DNA of 64,000 nt, taken from positions 24,278,118 through 24,342,117 of the forward strand of contig ML679959.1 in NCBI GenBank assembly GCA_007922225.1, read 5' to 3'. The stretch comes from Emydura subglobosa (lineage: Eukaryota; Chordata; Testudines; Chelidae). Every line of letters starts with the position of its first letter. Positions within the stretch are counted from its first letter, which is position 1. Positions 33,136 to 44,435 of the stretch are shown here, piece after piece. The notes under the pieces were generated by a model. That model made no database searches, was not told where the DNA came from, and worked only from the letters and a program-made list of their open reading frames with translations. Position numbers and translations under genes: made by a program.

Positions 33136-35030
33136 GGAATACACAGGGATATGTGTAGCTGTTACCCCTGTTACCCCATTCCCTGGCTCTGCCCTTCATG
33201 CACACACAGGGAAGGTATTTCACCTTCTCCCCTTTAATAAAATCTCAGGCAGGGCTGGAAGCCCTGCCACGTCGTCTGGTTACCGGCATGCACCATGGCT
33301 AGCCATCAGGTTAGGGAAGCCATCGGTATGCGGGGCTCGTGCAGGCCAAGGATCTGATCCCTGGAGGAATTCATGGATAGCTGCGTTCCCTGGTGTTCCC
33401 CACCTCTTTTCCACCCCGCCGCAAACTCCCCAGCTCTTTCTCCTGTCATCTCCATTGGCCACCCCATTGCTCTCTCCAGTCAGCAATGGGTTTCTGGAAC
33501 AGCATATCAGGCGCTGGCATCTCCCACTTCGCTAAGTCCCATGGCTCCCTGCTCCATAAAAGGCCGTGGTAATGAATGAAGGATTGTGGCGACTCTGTTC
33601 AGAAGAGGAGTGTCTAGGCCTCAATTAGGAACGGCAGTGTCTGCAGACAAAGGGGGTTTAACTCAGCCCCAGGAGCTCCCCCTCTCCGCACACAGACAAG
33701 TCCCTTTCAAGGCTAATCCCCCCTTTCTTTGGCGGAAGTTGGGATGTTTCGCTGATGAAGTTACTCCTCCGTAAACCAGCGCGTCAGCAACTTTCCAGAC
33801 AGCCTCACAGGCAGGGCTCTGCCAGCAAATTAGTCTCCAGAAGGTAGAGTAGGAACAGAGGAGGGATTGATGGGCTGCGGGGAACACCTGCCTCCTGCCT
33901 GCGCTGGGGCTCCTTCATCCTCCAGCTCCCTCAGGAATTCTTTACAAATCTGCTCAGCCGCACAAGTCGGCCCTGTGGTTAGTCCACAGTCCTGCGCCCC
34001 GGCCTCCATTCACGGTCGCTGCTCGGCCTCCACCACATCAGGCTTTCCCACACAGAGAGCTGCATCCGCTCCTTCTCGGCCTGCGAGGGGGGGATTCAGC
34101 TGCTCCAACAAACTTCCAGTAAGTGGCAGAGACTCTTTCCTCCAACTTTCCACGTGAGCTTTTCTGCATCTGACCTCACACAAATGTTACCTCCTTCAGT
34201 TACCTAGGAAACTGATTGCAGGTGGTGAGCACGGCAGGAGCTGGGAGTGCAGGAAGAAAAGCGAACAGCAGTTCCAGCTTCCAAACGTGAACAAACTTTC
34301 CCATTGCTCATGCCGGGGCCTGTAAGCACCAGGTGGGGCTTGGCCCGCAGGGCCTCACTCTTGGCCCCACTGGGGCAGCAGAGAACATGCTCACGTCCCA
34401 TTACTGCAGCGTGTTAGGGGGCTGTGCAGCCCCGGGATCACAGGCTGGTGTCATCTCTTTTCAGAAACCCTTGTATTTCCCGCTCAGAGCTAGGAGGCCA
34501 CAGACTGCGAGTGAAGTTGCTCAATGCCCTGCGGAAGGAGAGAAGAGGTCCTGGGAAAAGGAGCTCAGTGCACCAGCCCCTCTGTCTGAAAAGCCCGTGG
34601 AGCTCGGTCCCACAGCTGGAGACTGCAGGATGAGGGAACTGCGTGGTGGTCACGTGTCTTTCTCTGTGAGTCAAAGGGAAAAACAAAGCCATTCACCACA
34701 AGATCTCCTGCGCACACTACTGGGAGTTCCTCTTTCATGCTTGAACTGACGCAACAGCATGACCCAGACTTCCCCAGGTAGCCCTGGCTGCATCACGGCC
34801 TTTGCACCAGTTCAAACTGGGCTGACGTTAGCCAGCTGAAACAAGGGGTCTTAGACAAATAGGCAGCACTGAAGAGCCAACTGCTGGACTCTTGGAGCCA
34901 GAGAAATCACAGAATGAACAAAAATAATGGGAAGCGGAATGACACAGTACACTAGTGAAAGTTTCCTAGCCTGAAATTCCCCAACAGCCTACACTGCCAC
35001 CTTCTTTCCGTCCAGGAGAGAATTCTAGTA
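33136..35030. other. Unassigned non-coding sequence
   Basis: No gene is supported. Mixed composition, GC-rich near 33650-34100. Open frames up to 138 codons (34333-34749, plus) show no domain and overlap minus-strand frames. Confidence 0.45.
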
Positions 35031-35034
35031 AGAA

Positions 35035-35335
35035 GTCAGTTCGATCTGATTCCCAAACTGACGCTTAAGACTCATTTCTGCTCTGATGCCTACCGGAAAT
35101 GGGCCAGCTTGAGTAATAATGGCTACACTGAAGGTCAGGTAGGCTTAGTTTCATTTTACAATCATGCACATACAATCTGGTGACATTGTCCGTGTCTCCC
35201 GCTTGCGGCATGTGGCTTTTCATCTTAGATAGCCAGCTGCTTGGGGAGGGACTGTGCCTAGCCATGTGCAGACAACACCAAGCACATGGTGGAAGGGCCC
35301 AGAATACAAATGATAACCAAAATAATCACCCAGCT
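35035..35335 (+). mobile_element. L2-type LINE 3' end
   Basis: ACTGACGCTTAAGACTCATT, CTGCTCTGATGCCTACCGG, a diverged middle, then ATCTTAGATAGCCAGCTGCT, TGGGGAGGGACTGTGCCTAG, AGACAACACCAAGCACATGG and a closing TAACCAAAATAAT. 'Ttaagactcatttctgctctgatgcct' is the last coding stretch of an L2-type ORF2 in the plus orientation, and the rest is the tail shared with MIR-like SINEs. It is 5'-truncated. Confidence 0.65.
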
Positions 35336-37748
35336 TTTTTTGCAAATCACTTATCACAAGCCAAATGCACCTGGCTGGGCAGTCTTGTGACCACTGAGTC
35401 TGAAGATCTTCACAGTGTCCTGCGTCTTATCCACCCGAGGTGCTGGTTTCAGCACAGTTCCCTGACAAAGAAGCTGAGGGATAGACAGAGGCTGCTGGAA
35501 GGATGACTGCTGCACTGGTACACAGAGATGTTAGTGTTGGTTTCATGGGTATGACTGACTACTGTTAGGCATGCCTACCCATAAAAGGGAGTTCTGGTTC
35601 TCCGATGACCTTATCGCTTGAAAAATATCGGCACATTATAGGAGCTTGCGCCCATGAGAGATGCCTCTCTGGCCAGACCTGGAATGTCTCCTTGCATTTT
35701 CCACCATCGACAGACAGTGCTGTGACAATCCCAGCGACCTTGCACAATACAGTGAGTGTGACAGTGACTTCTGTTCTCCAAAGGGATGAAGGAAACATCC
35801 CCGATGACCCATCTTTCTCTCTTGGGGATGCGGAGGATGATGTAACATCTTCCTGTTCTGTATACTACTGGGGGCAATCTCAGTTTCCAAATGTTGCTCC
35901 TTGCACAAAGCCTGGACAATGCTGTATTCTAAATGTATGGCTGGTTGGTTGGTTTGTTAACACCTCCAAACCGAAGTGGCCCTTGTTTAGCCACTTCAGA
36001 GCTATTGCACGCATAACAATCACAGCAACCCCTGCATGGTACTCGATTACATTTCCATTTTCACATGAAAACAGTTGGTTTCATGGTGGCTCTAACTGTG
36101 TTATTGACACAGTCAGGCTCACGATCCCTGCTGAAAATCGCATTACCCCACACTGTATCAGGCCCTTGGTTAAGAGGTGATGCATGGACACTGCTGGAAA
36201 TTAAGCTACTCTTCGGGCTACGAAGGCCAGGGTTCAATCAATCCTTAGTGCTGGACCAGGAGCCCCAGGGCTTCTGTCAAAGATCAGCTTCCAAGTTTCT
36301 TGATTTGACCTAGATCAATAGAGCAATTTGTCAACTCAAGCACTAAATGGAGGGGAACAAACACGGTGCCAGCCCTGTCTAAATCAACTCCTGTCCAAGA
36401 GGCATCTCGTTGAGCTGAGACCAGATGCGAGACAAACCTGTGACTCTCTGACATGCAGAAATGACCGAACGGGGAGTCTCCCTTCTCTTTCCCATTCAGA
36501 GCAGGGCAGGCTGAGCTGCTTCACTGCAGGCAGAGAGAGAACATCTGTGAGAAAGGCAGCTTGCAACTGTCTGCGAGCGGAGCCCTCTGCAATGTCTTTG
36601 TGCGCCAGGGATCAGATGCCTGAGGCACATCAAGGGACGGGGACAACAACTGCTGGCCACTGCTCAATGGAGCTTTGTTCTCTGTCCCAGAAGCAACCAA
36701 CTGTCAGTGCTTTGAAGCCCTGCAGAGGCCCACTGGCTACCTCCAGTGCTCCCAGAAGAGGAAACCCACAAGTGCATTCCCCATGACACGATAAAAGACT
36801 CCACTAACTGGGACTGGTGCAGCTGATTACATACGAAAGCAGTGCAGCACAGGGGTTAATTCTAGGCTATTCCAGCCAATGGGAGAGATGGACAATCGGC
36901 AGTTACTACAGAGTTTATTGGAGTAGCATAAAGTTAAGGTGTACTTCCGCTGAGGGTAGAATGAACACGCACTGATACACGATCATGAAAGCGACTGCAA
37001 GCGAGTAAAGCCAAGGCAGAACAAAGCACAGTGTGTGCCCGTGATTTACATTCTCACAACAACAGACCATTGTCTGAGAACAATAAAAAATTATCTGCTA
37101 ATCGGAAAAGCATCTACAAGACAAGAAGCATTTAAACTTCCACACAACTCCAGCTCATAATTCACTGCAGCAATAAAGCTGTCACTATAACAAGCAGGCG
37201 CTCAGCCCCTTCTCACAGCCCAGGGAGAGACGCAGGGGAGGCCCCAGACATGGAGAGAGAGAGGCTGCAAATGGAAGCGCGGCGAGCAGGGCGTGGGAGG
37301 GCCACCATGGGAGAAGAAGAAGCCATGGGAAGGTCTTTGAAAGGGACGGAGCTGGAGCAAGTTATGGAAAAGGAGAAAGGGAACCTCAAATCTCAATGCC
37401 AGGCCAAAGCGAGCCTTTTGCAGCTTGCTTGTCATGATCAGAAGCTGTCCTGGGGTCGAATGGGGGTGTGAATGGTGAGGGACTCCCTCACCCCCCAGGG
37501 CTTGGTTTGTTTGGCTCTTGGGCCGGTGGAGATGAAGCGCTGAGAGAGCAGGTGGTGTAGCATGGAGGTGTGGGTAGGAATCACAGGTCTCACGGGGTAA
37601 ATGAGTTTGCAGAAGGGAGCCTCAGTCAGTGAGATCCCAGGCAGCAGGTCTCTGGTATACATCTAAGGATGGCTGGGAACCATTTTGTCAGTGACGTAGT
37701 CATGAAGTATCCAAGCCATGCAGGAGAAAGATGCTGTGGGTGTCAGAT
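35336..37748. other. Unassigned sequence with one unexplained long open frame
   Basis: A 191-codon plus-strand frame (35605-36180) overlaps minus-strand frames of 102, 90 and 77 codons. None has a motif I recognise; there is no signal peptide, no membrane segment and no zinc finger. It may be the fossil of an unidentified repeat, since vertebrate non-coding DNA rarely stays open on both strands for 300 bp. A second plus frame of 152 codons lies at 36328-36786, also without a motif. No splice context or promoter is convincing. Confidence 0.4.
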
Positions 37749-37818
37749 AGGGTGACCGGACGTCCCGATATGAGGGGCTTTGTCTTATATACACAACTAC
37801 CCCCTCTCCTCCCCACCC
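37749..37818. mobile_element. Fragment of 'AGGGTGACC' palindromic MITE
   Basis: AGGGTGACCGGACGTCCCGA, then TGTCTTATATACACAACTAC and a CCCCCTCTCCTCCCCACCCCC stretch (first 20 bases shown elsewhere) match the order of a small reptilian palindromic element that begins AGGGTGACCAGA and ends with its reverse complement. The second arm is missing, so it was cut or decayed. Confidence 0.5.
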
Positions 37819-38967
37819 CCAGCTGGGCCTGAAGGGGTTAATGAGAGCCTGTGGGCCCCATCAGCCTCACCCTGCTACAGCCGCAGTGGGTCTCAAGCCT
37901 GGAGGGAGGAGTTAAAAGGCTGAAGGTGGCCCCGGAAGGAGAGCAGATCTCTGGCTCTCTCTCCATGACAGAAGTGCAGCTGGGGTCAGGGAGCTGCGTG
38001 GGACTGCAGCAGGCAGGGCCTCCTTGGAGGAAAGCGGGTCGGCCGGGCAGGAGCAGCAGGAAGGGAGTGCGTGCCCCGGCGGAGGGGTCTGCAGGGAGTG
38101 GGGATATGGGCGTGAAGGGAACTGCCCCCCAGCAGAACCAGCGGGGTGGTCTTCAGCCAGTGCGGGGAAGCTCTGCAGTGAGCCAGTGGAAGCGGCGTAG
38201 ACAGAGCAGGGCTGATACGCTGGGAACCCGGGAAGAGACTGAAGCAAAGGCCGACGACAGGAAGCGGCCCAGGGAGGCAGTCAGGGATCTGCGTAGCCTG
38301 GCCTTGACTGCGTATTCAGAGGTTCCTGGACTGGAACCCAGTCCCCACCAAGGAAGGTGGGGGAACCCTCCCCGCCCCCAAGGTGTGAGGACTACGGAAA
38401 CCCCTGACATCGGCGGCAAGGCTGAGCGAGTCCTGACTTGGGCCGAGAGGCCCACGTGGAGCTGACAGACTATAACGGGTTGGGCTATCGGTGCTCCACA
38501 AGGGGTGGGGCTCTGTGTGACCCGCCTGGAGGGCGGAGTCGCCAGGAGCAGGCCCGAATGACTGTCAGCAGGGAGACCTGAAGAGGAGAACCTGCTATTT
38601 CCGCACCCAGGCGCCCGGGAGTGCCCCAGCCAGGGAGTCCTACGTTCACAGCCCCACAGTCCAAAGGGGCTTCCTGGAGGAGTTCTGAGAAGCCAGAGGA
38701 CAGATCACCCTGAGCAGACATGAAGACGCAGAACATGACTACTGAAAGGTGGGGCAGCAGGTGTCCAGGAATAAGAGAGACTCTGGGTAGACCCAATCGT
38801 GCTAAACAACAAACCTGTACTGAGTAAAGGGTTAAACTCAGCCAGGACCTTCTGAGAGGCTGTAACTTGAGATTGCCCCATATACCGAACTGGACTACCG
38901 CAACAGACTGTAACTAACCGTACAAATTAACAAAGCCGAAATTAAAAAGAAGCATTGGGTCACACAA
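37819..38967. other. GC-rich, repeat-like block
   Basis: About 1.1 kb that is GA/GC-rich, with words reminiscent of the 31235/42260 family ('aaggggttaatgag', 'ggaggagttaaaaggctg', 'ggacccc'). It carries a 204-codon plus-strand frame (37851-38465) that overlaps minus frames of 111 and 100 codons, so composition and not coding selection probably keeps it open. I found no domain. It could be a third, diverged member of that family or another LTR-like repeat. Confidence 0.4.
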
Positions 38968-39177
38968 GGCCTGAGTTTCAGTAACCACGTTCGCAAACAT
39001 CTGTGCCTGTGCAAAGATAGACCTCGTGTGCATTTGCATGTGACGTGCACACGCTGATCTGGGGTTTGCACTAATCTAACCACGCATCCAGGCCAGGTCA
39101 TCTCTTTGGATGCTCCTGTGTGCGCGTGTCAAGCAAGCACAAAGGTGCACTTGCATGTGATTACTGAAAATCAGGTC
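38968..39177. repeat. Imperfect palindromic repeat
   Basis: The left end GGCCTGAGTTTCAGTAACCA and the right end TGATTACTGAAAATCAGG pair as inverted repeats (CTGA-TTTCAGTAA-CAC common to both), about 210 bp apart, and the interior repeats 'gtgcatttgcatgtgacgtgcac' against 'aggtgcacttgcatgtga'. It is non-coding and MITE-like; the superfamily is unknown. Confidence 0.5.
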
Positions 39178-40795
39178 CCTAAACCCTTCCTCCAGGGGCC
39201 ACTGTGGGATCTGCCTTGCAGTCTACTCTTCACTCTCCTAAGTGATGAGGCTGGCCCAATTAGTTTGTTTAATCTTTCCTCATAAATCACTCCTCCACGT
39301 CCCCTGCAGACTATCAGAATCATCAGAAGTGATTAGTTCATTTAAACCTTCCAGTTCACATATTCACTTATCTGCTACAATCACTACTCCCGTTAAGCTC
39401 TTGGTCTGAACCATATCTAGCTGCCTAGATCATATCTTAGCGTTCTCTTTGAAGAGATGATTTACTGCCAAGACAGGTGAGGAGAAGTGCCCTGGTTGAT
39501 TGACTAGTTTGCAGGTGTGACTGCATGGAGCTAATTTCCCCCTCCCCCCCCTTTTCTGGAGCTTCTCCTGTGACTCATTCCTTTTATTTTATATTTTAAA
39601 CCTTGTTTTATAAATGGCAGTTAACTTTTATTGCTGGATCCCGGGCTTCTGTCCTCTGTTCAGAACATGAGAAAATTGAGCTTGTAATTGCTGTGTAAGA
39701 GGCCTTCATTAAACAGCATCGCGATTTTGTCCAGTTTGAACTGAGATGATAGAAATCGGCCTTTGCCCCTACAGGGGGCTGGAGACAAGAGGTGTGCTGG
39801 CAAGTGAAGCAAGAAAGACCAAGTGAAGATGGCTGGTAATGTTGACAGGCTGGATGTGGCCAGGGTAGGAGGCAGCAGAAAGTAGCTCAGGCTGGAAGAA
39901 GGGCCAGCGAGGGTGTAGATAAGCGGGATAGATGGATCGATATAGATCGAGGAGTTTTGCTCAGTGTAGGCACTGATTGAACAGCGTGGGAAGCGTGTGC
40001 AGGAGGAACCCTGAAGAGCACAGCTGGTGCCTCAGCTCTGGGAACAGCTGATCTTGGTCCTTCCCTAACAATGTGGCATCTCCGGCTTCTCCTGCAGGTG
40101 CCGGGCATTTGTAGCCCCATGTAAGCAGAGAGAGCAGGGCACCGACAGGTCAGTCTCTTTAGGCCGGACTCTACCTGCCCAGATGGTGCCTTGCGCTGGC
40201 GCAAGGGGGATGTATAGTCCTTCTGGCTCTTCCTATCCTGGGGAAAGGGGCTTAAGAAGAGGAGGCAGAAGGTCAAGGTAGGTAGTCATTCATAAGGCTC
40301 ACAGGGCGAAAAGCCCTGGTGCCTTCAGAAAGCGGAAGAACAGCTGTGGTCTCGTTGCTCCCAGTCAACCCCCTGTCTTACTCTGAGGAGCTGGGGCCAG
40401 TGAGGGCGTCTCCTCCCCTCTGCTGATAGAACTGCTAAGGAAAGGGGGAAAGGACTTGGTTACCCAGAAAGGGTTTGTCTCAAAGCTGTCTGTCTCGGGG
40501 CCTCTGCAAGAACTGCTAGATCCCAGACACAGAGGGCATTTCTAAGCCCCACATCATCCCCATCCCATCTCTGTCCATTGCATGCTCTCAGACCTCCTTT
40601 TCCAGCCAAACAGCTGGACATTTAAAAAAGCACCTAGCACCAACCAGCGGGACCGTGTTGTGTACTTGATGGGAGAGCGACACCCCTGAAGCCAGAAGGG
40701 CTGGGAGTGGCAGAGAGTGGAGCAAACCAGAAAGCAATGTGCAGTGGGACACGGCAGCAAAAATAGGCCAGCGGCAGGATTCTGCGTCTGCAGAG
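39178..40795. other. Unassigned non-coding sequence
   Basis: No gene is supported. Segment 39200-39470 ('tttgtttaatctttcctcataaatcac') is reminiscent of decayed reverse-strand CR1 but is too short and diverged to assign. The 129-codon minus frame at 39887-40276 has no motif. Confidence 0.4.
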
Positions 40796-41290
40796 GCCTC
40801 ACATTTGGAGCAGGGGATGGGATGGTTCTGAGGAGATCCCCATGTGGATGCTGCTCTCAGTTCTGGGCTCCTGTTTGCTGGAAGCATGGGCAAACTGGAG
40901 GGGGCACCGAGAAAAGCCGTCAGCAGCTGGAGGGTCTGAATTAGGTGGGAAAGATTTTTTTAAAAAGCTGTAAGCCATAGAGCTTGGAGAGGGGACAGCT
41001 AATGGGCACCATAACGGACTGTGGATATCACAAGGAGGGACTGGAATTAGGTAGAGCGACGCATGGGGAATGGGGTGAAGAAGAGCAAAGGAAAATAAGG
41101 TCTGCATTTCAGGAGAAGCTTCCTGGGCGACAGATGGAGTCTCCCACGGCTCTATTCCTTGGGATATTTAAACCACACTGGCCATAGTCCTGGTGAACAG
41201 ATTGTAGGGGACGTTCCTGCAGTGGTTTCCCTACTGAGGAAGGGTTAGATGAGCCCCCTTTCATCTCTAATAGCTGGGACTGTAGAGGGC
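40796..41290 (+). mobile_element. CR1 LINE, decayed C-terminal ORF2
   Basis: Plus-strand CR1 words: 'ctcacatttggagcaggggatggg', 'tcagttctgggctcctgtttgctggaa', 'gggcaaactggagggg'. Then RKIRSAFQEKLPGRQMESPT in the 40984-41187 frame, matching the CR1 end 'RKARSFFRENFLD-EVEMS'. The terminal part (TTAGATGAGCCCCCTTTCAT) may be the degenerate 'ctagatgacctcc' block. Divergence is high and the limits are approximate. Confidence 0.55.
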
Positions 41291-42259
41291 TAGACCTCCC
41301 CACCCTTGTCACAGTGGAGGGAGGGGGAGTCCTTGGTTCACTGCCAGCACCACCCCACTTCAGAACTGCAGAAGGAGCCCCCGGAACAGGAATTCAGAGT
41401 CCTCTCTAGGGCATGTGACTGGTGAATTCCCTTGGGCCTATTCCCTTTCTAGTGTCGCTGGCTGGTCCCGTTCTCTATGAACATCTCAGGCCTGACTTTG
41501 CTCCCAGTGAAGTTGGTGAGCGTTTTACCACTGGCTTCAGCGGCGGTGGGATCCTGGCCCTCTAGTTGACATCCCAGTAGCCCGTGTGCTGCATCCAGCC
41601 ACCCGGGAGAGGATTTTGCTCTTTCCAGATGTGATGGAGGGCGGATCAGAAGAGGCTTGTTTGGAGCAGATGACGGGATGATTGTCTAAAGAATGGTTTG
41701 GGGCCATGCCGGTTTTAGATAAACGTCCCTCTCAGGAGGTGCCAGGACCAGGCAGGCAGCTTGGCGCTGTCTCAGCAGCAGCCCAAGGGTGCTACGGGAG
41801 AGGTAATCCCATTCAACAGCTGCCCAAGTGCAGCTCCGCTGGCAGGGCCCAGCCCCTCCACTGGCTGTGAAGCCCTCAGAGCCGCTTCCTAAACAAGTCT
41901 GTACTTTTCCATATGATGAACCGAGGTTGCGTCCTGCATCACAGCTGGAGTGAGATCAATAGGGACGTTCTGGCTGCTACAGCTCCTTCTCTGGCTAAAC
42001 CTGTTCTTCTTCCTAGCACCTTGTCCTCAGCAAGAGCCTCCGGGTGCCTGCACCCCCCCTTCCCCACCCAATCTCCCTGCGTGTCTGGCATGATCAGCAC
42101 CTGCTTGGGAGGAGCGTTCCTTGCTCACTGGCTGCTGCGGAGAGGAACTAAAAGAGTGTTTTTTCCTAGAGCCCACCAAGATTGAGGCGGTCACTGGGAA
42201 GAGTCTCTTTAAGCACCCCAAGAGGGCTCCATGGAGTCAGTAATACCCAGATCTAGCCA
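41291..42259. other. Unassigned non-coding sequence
   Basis: No gene or repeat recognised. Short overlapping open frames only. Confidence 0.4.
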
Positions 42260-42905
42260 TGCGATGGGGTGTTCACCCCACCCTTGCTCTGAAAGGGTTA
42301 ATGAAGACAAAGAAGGGGGTGAATAATGCAACAGGCCACAGCTGAGAGGAATCAGGTGGCTCAGTGAGGGAGCCCCGCAGAGGAGGAAGGAGATGGGCTG
42401 GGACTATACAGGCTAGAAATTGGCAGGAGAAAGGGGGGAAAGTCAGCAGACACTCCCTGGGAGAAGGGGGTGTGTGTTTGGGCTGGCAAACTCAGAGAGG
42501 GGGAGGCCAGGAAGGTAGGACAGGGCTCAGGGAAAGGCAGTAAGGGTAGAGGGGAGCAGACCTGGACTGCTATCCAGAGGTTGCTGAGCCGGGACCCGGC
42601 GTAGAGCTCAGGTCCGGGTTCCCCTGCCAGCCCCGGAGGGAGGGGCACTATTAGGCAGTGACTGCCCAGGACTGCTGAAGGAAGACATTGGTACCCCAGA
42701 AGGGGGGACACGTGGCGGGATCTGGCCGGAGGGCTGAGTCACGAAGAGGCAGCAGCAGCTCGTGGTGCGAGAGAGGGGGCTGCAGACTGGCAGAGAAGGA
42801 GTGCGGGCGTGCAACCGCCGGAAGGAGTGTCGACCCGATGAGCTCTTCCCCAGAATGTCCAGGAGGAGGCGCCATACCTAGCGGTGAGCGGACCACCCCG
42901 TCACA
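42260..42905. mobile_element. TGTGATGGGGTG-type element, copy 2 (complete ends)
   Basis: 646 bp bounded by TGCGATGGGGTG and CACCCCGTCACA, inverted repeats agreeing at 10 of 12 positions. Next to the left end lies a subterminal palindrome (GGGGTGTTCACCCC). The body is purine-rich with GGGTTAATGA and shares ordered words with 31235-31858. No transposase, integrase or reverse transcriptase is present. Ends of the form TG...CA also fit a solo LTR, but I see no 4-6-bp target duplication (left flank AGCCA, right flank CACTG). Several open frames up to 116 codons overlap on both strands and are shadows of composition. Confidence 0.65.
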
Positions 42906-43384
42906 CACTGTTTTGAGGGAGGTTGCATTTTTCGCCTAAGCATCTTAATGGGAACCCTTTAAGGTATCCTAATTGCTAACAGGAGCATTCCCGTCTAAGG
43001 GAACCGCCCTGAAGAGTTGCAGAAGGGGGGGGATGGTGTCTGCATTCCTCGTCCCAGCTGCCAGGCTCCTCCTCCCTCTGAACAGCAGAGCAAGAGATGC
43101 TCTAAGGGAGAGCTGTTGCCATGTTTGGCTGAAGAGTCTGATTTCTGGATTTATTGCTTCCAGGACTTTGCGGGTTGGTTAATTACGTGAAAGACGTCTG
43201 GGTTAGCCATATTTCCATGTCTCCAGCCTCCCTCGGCATGTCCCTGGGCAGCCTCTGTTGCCCTTTGCTTCTCTAAGAAGCTCCAGTGCTAACCGTGGGT
43301 TAGGTAGGGGGAGTTGGGTTGGTCTTGTTGACTTGTATGGAAACTCCCCAAACTCAGAGGTTCAGCAATTAATCCTCTGACCAT
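42906..43384. other. Unassigned sequence
   Basis: No gene or repeat recognised. A G8 run lies near 43025. Confidence 0.4.
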
Positions 43385-43520
43385 TGGACACGGGTACGAG
43401 AGACAGGAGGGGTCTGAGTGGGGGGCCGGGAGCCAGGAGTTCCTGGGTTCTGACACTGCCTCACTGGGTGCCCTTGGGGAATCACTTCACCCTTAGAGCA
43501 CTAAAGATAAGGGCTGAGAT
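43385..43520 (+). repeat. SINE head fragment
   Basis: GGGGCCGGGAGCCAGGAGTT, CCTGGGTTCTGACACTGCCT and GGTGCCCTTGGGGAATCACT match the tRNA-related head and the start of the central domain ('gggag-caggactcctgggttct', 'tgaccttgggcaagtcactt') of the SINE family here. The tail is missing. Confidence 0.65.
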
Positions 43521-44344
43521 GGGAGCCTCTCTTCTCCCTCCCCTCACCCACCCCAATGCCCCACATCATGTCCATGGCCCCTGGGAGCATTGGAAGAGCC
43601 CTTCTTCTGACAGACCAACAGCCTCATGCTTCTCAGATGCTACGGAGTCCCTCTGGGCTCTGTCGTCCTCTTCCCATGGTTCCTTCCCCACACCTGGCCT
43701 CTGCTGCTGCGGCCTGCCCCAGAATGAGGATGGGGGGTGGGACATATCATCAATCCCAACCTGCCCCCCCTCCCAGAGCCACAGGCCTGGCCTTCTCTCC
43801 TCACAGAGCCCCAGTCCTGAGAGCTAAACCCCAGTGGCAATGGCCGAGTCAGTGCAGCGTGGGATTCACAAGGACCCGTCGAGCTCTGCTTCTGCCTGTG
43901 TGACAGGGGCACCATGGGAAGTAGGTTCAGAGGAGGGAGGATACAGACGGAGCAGGGAGGGGTGTAGGAAGGGCAAGACAGGGGAGCAGGAAGAAGGGAG
44001 GCAGGAAGAAGGAGCGCAGCACCTCCTAACTCCCTGCACAACCAATACCGGCACAACCCTGTGTCAGCCAGCTGACCCCCGCCTCTCAAACTGACCGTCC
44101 TATCCACCTCCTCAAATCCCCTCCCCAGACGGACCAGCCTCTGAGCCTAGCGACACCCGGTCCACCTGCGGCTGGCTGTTGCGGGGAGAGAGGGAAGGTA
44201 GCTGGCTTATTATGTGGCGGCACTGGGTTGGCATTCCCGCAGGGCGCCCGCTGGTTGCTCTGGGTAACCTCCCTTTGTTTTACACGTGTAAAGCTCTGTC
44301 CCAAGGTCCCAGCGTGGCTAGCTCTCTGCCTTCTCCAGTCGCCC
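43521..44344. other. Unassigned, C-rich sequence
   Basis: No gene is supported. Plus and minus frames of 147, 115 and 155 codons overlap between 43384 and 44107; they are Pro/Ser/Gly-rich without domains, which is typical of C/G-rich non-coding DNA. Confidence 0.4.
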
Positions 44345-44435
44345 GGGCCCAGATCCTCGAAGGTATTTAGGTGCCTGACTCCCGCTGATTTGAATGGAAG
44401 TTAGGTGGGCTAAATAGCTTTGAGGATCTGGGCCC
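44345..44435. mobile_element. 91-bp palindromic MITE
   Basis: Arms of 26 bp (left GGGCCCAGATCCTCGAAGGT..., right ...GAGGATCTGGGCCC) are inverted repeats with 2 mismatches, separated by about 39 bp centred on a 'gatttgaatggaag' core. The hairpin would be strong in single-stranded DNA or RNA. It is the best preserved member of the family also found at 15616-15692. Confidence 0.8.

Noticed and set aside
37851..38465. 204-codon plus-strand open frame
   Set aside because: GC-rich, low-complexity, overlapped by minus-strand frames, no domain; probably composition.
43384..44107. Frames of 147, 115 and 155 codons
   Set aside because: Pro/Ser/Gly-rich shadows on both strands with no motif or conservation evidence.
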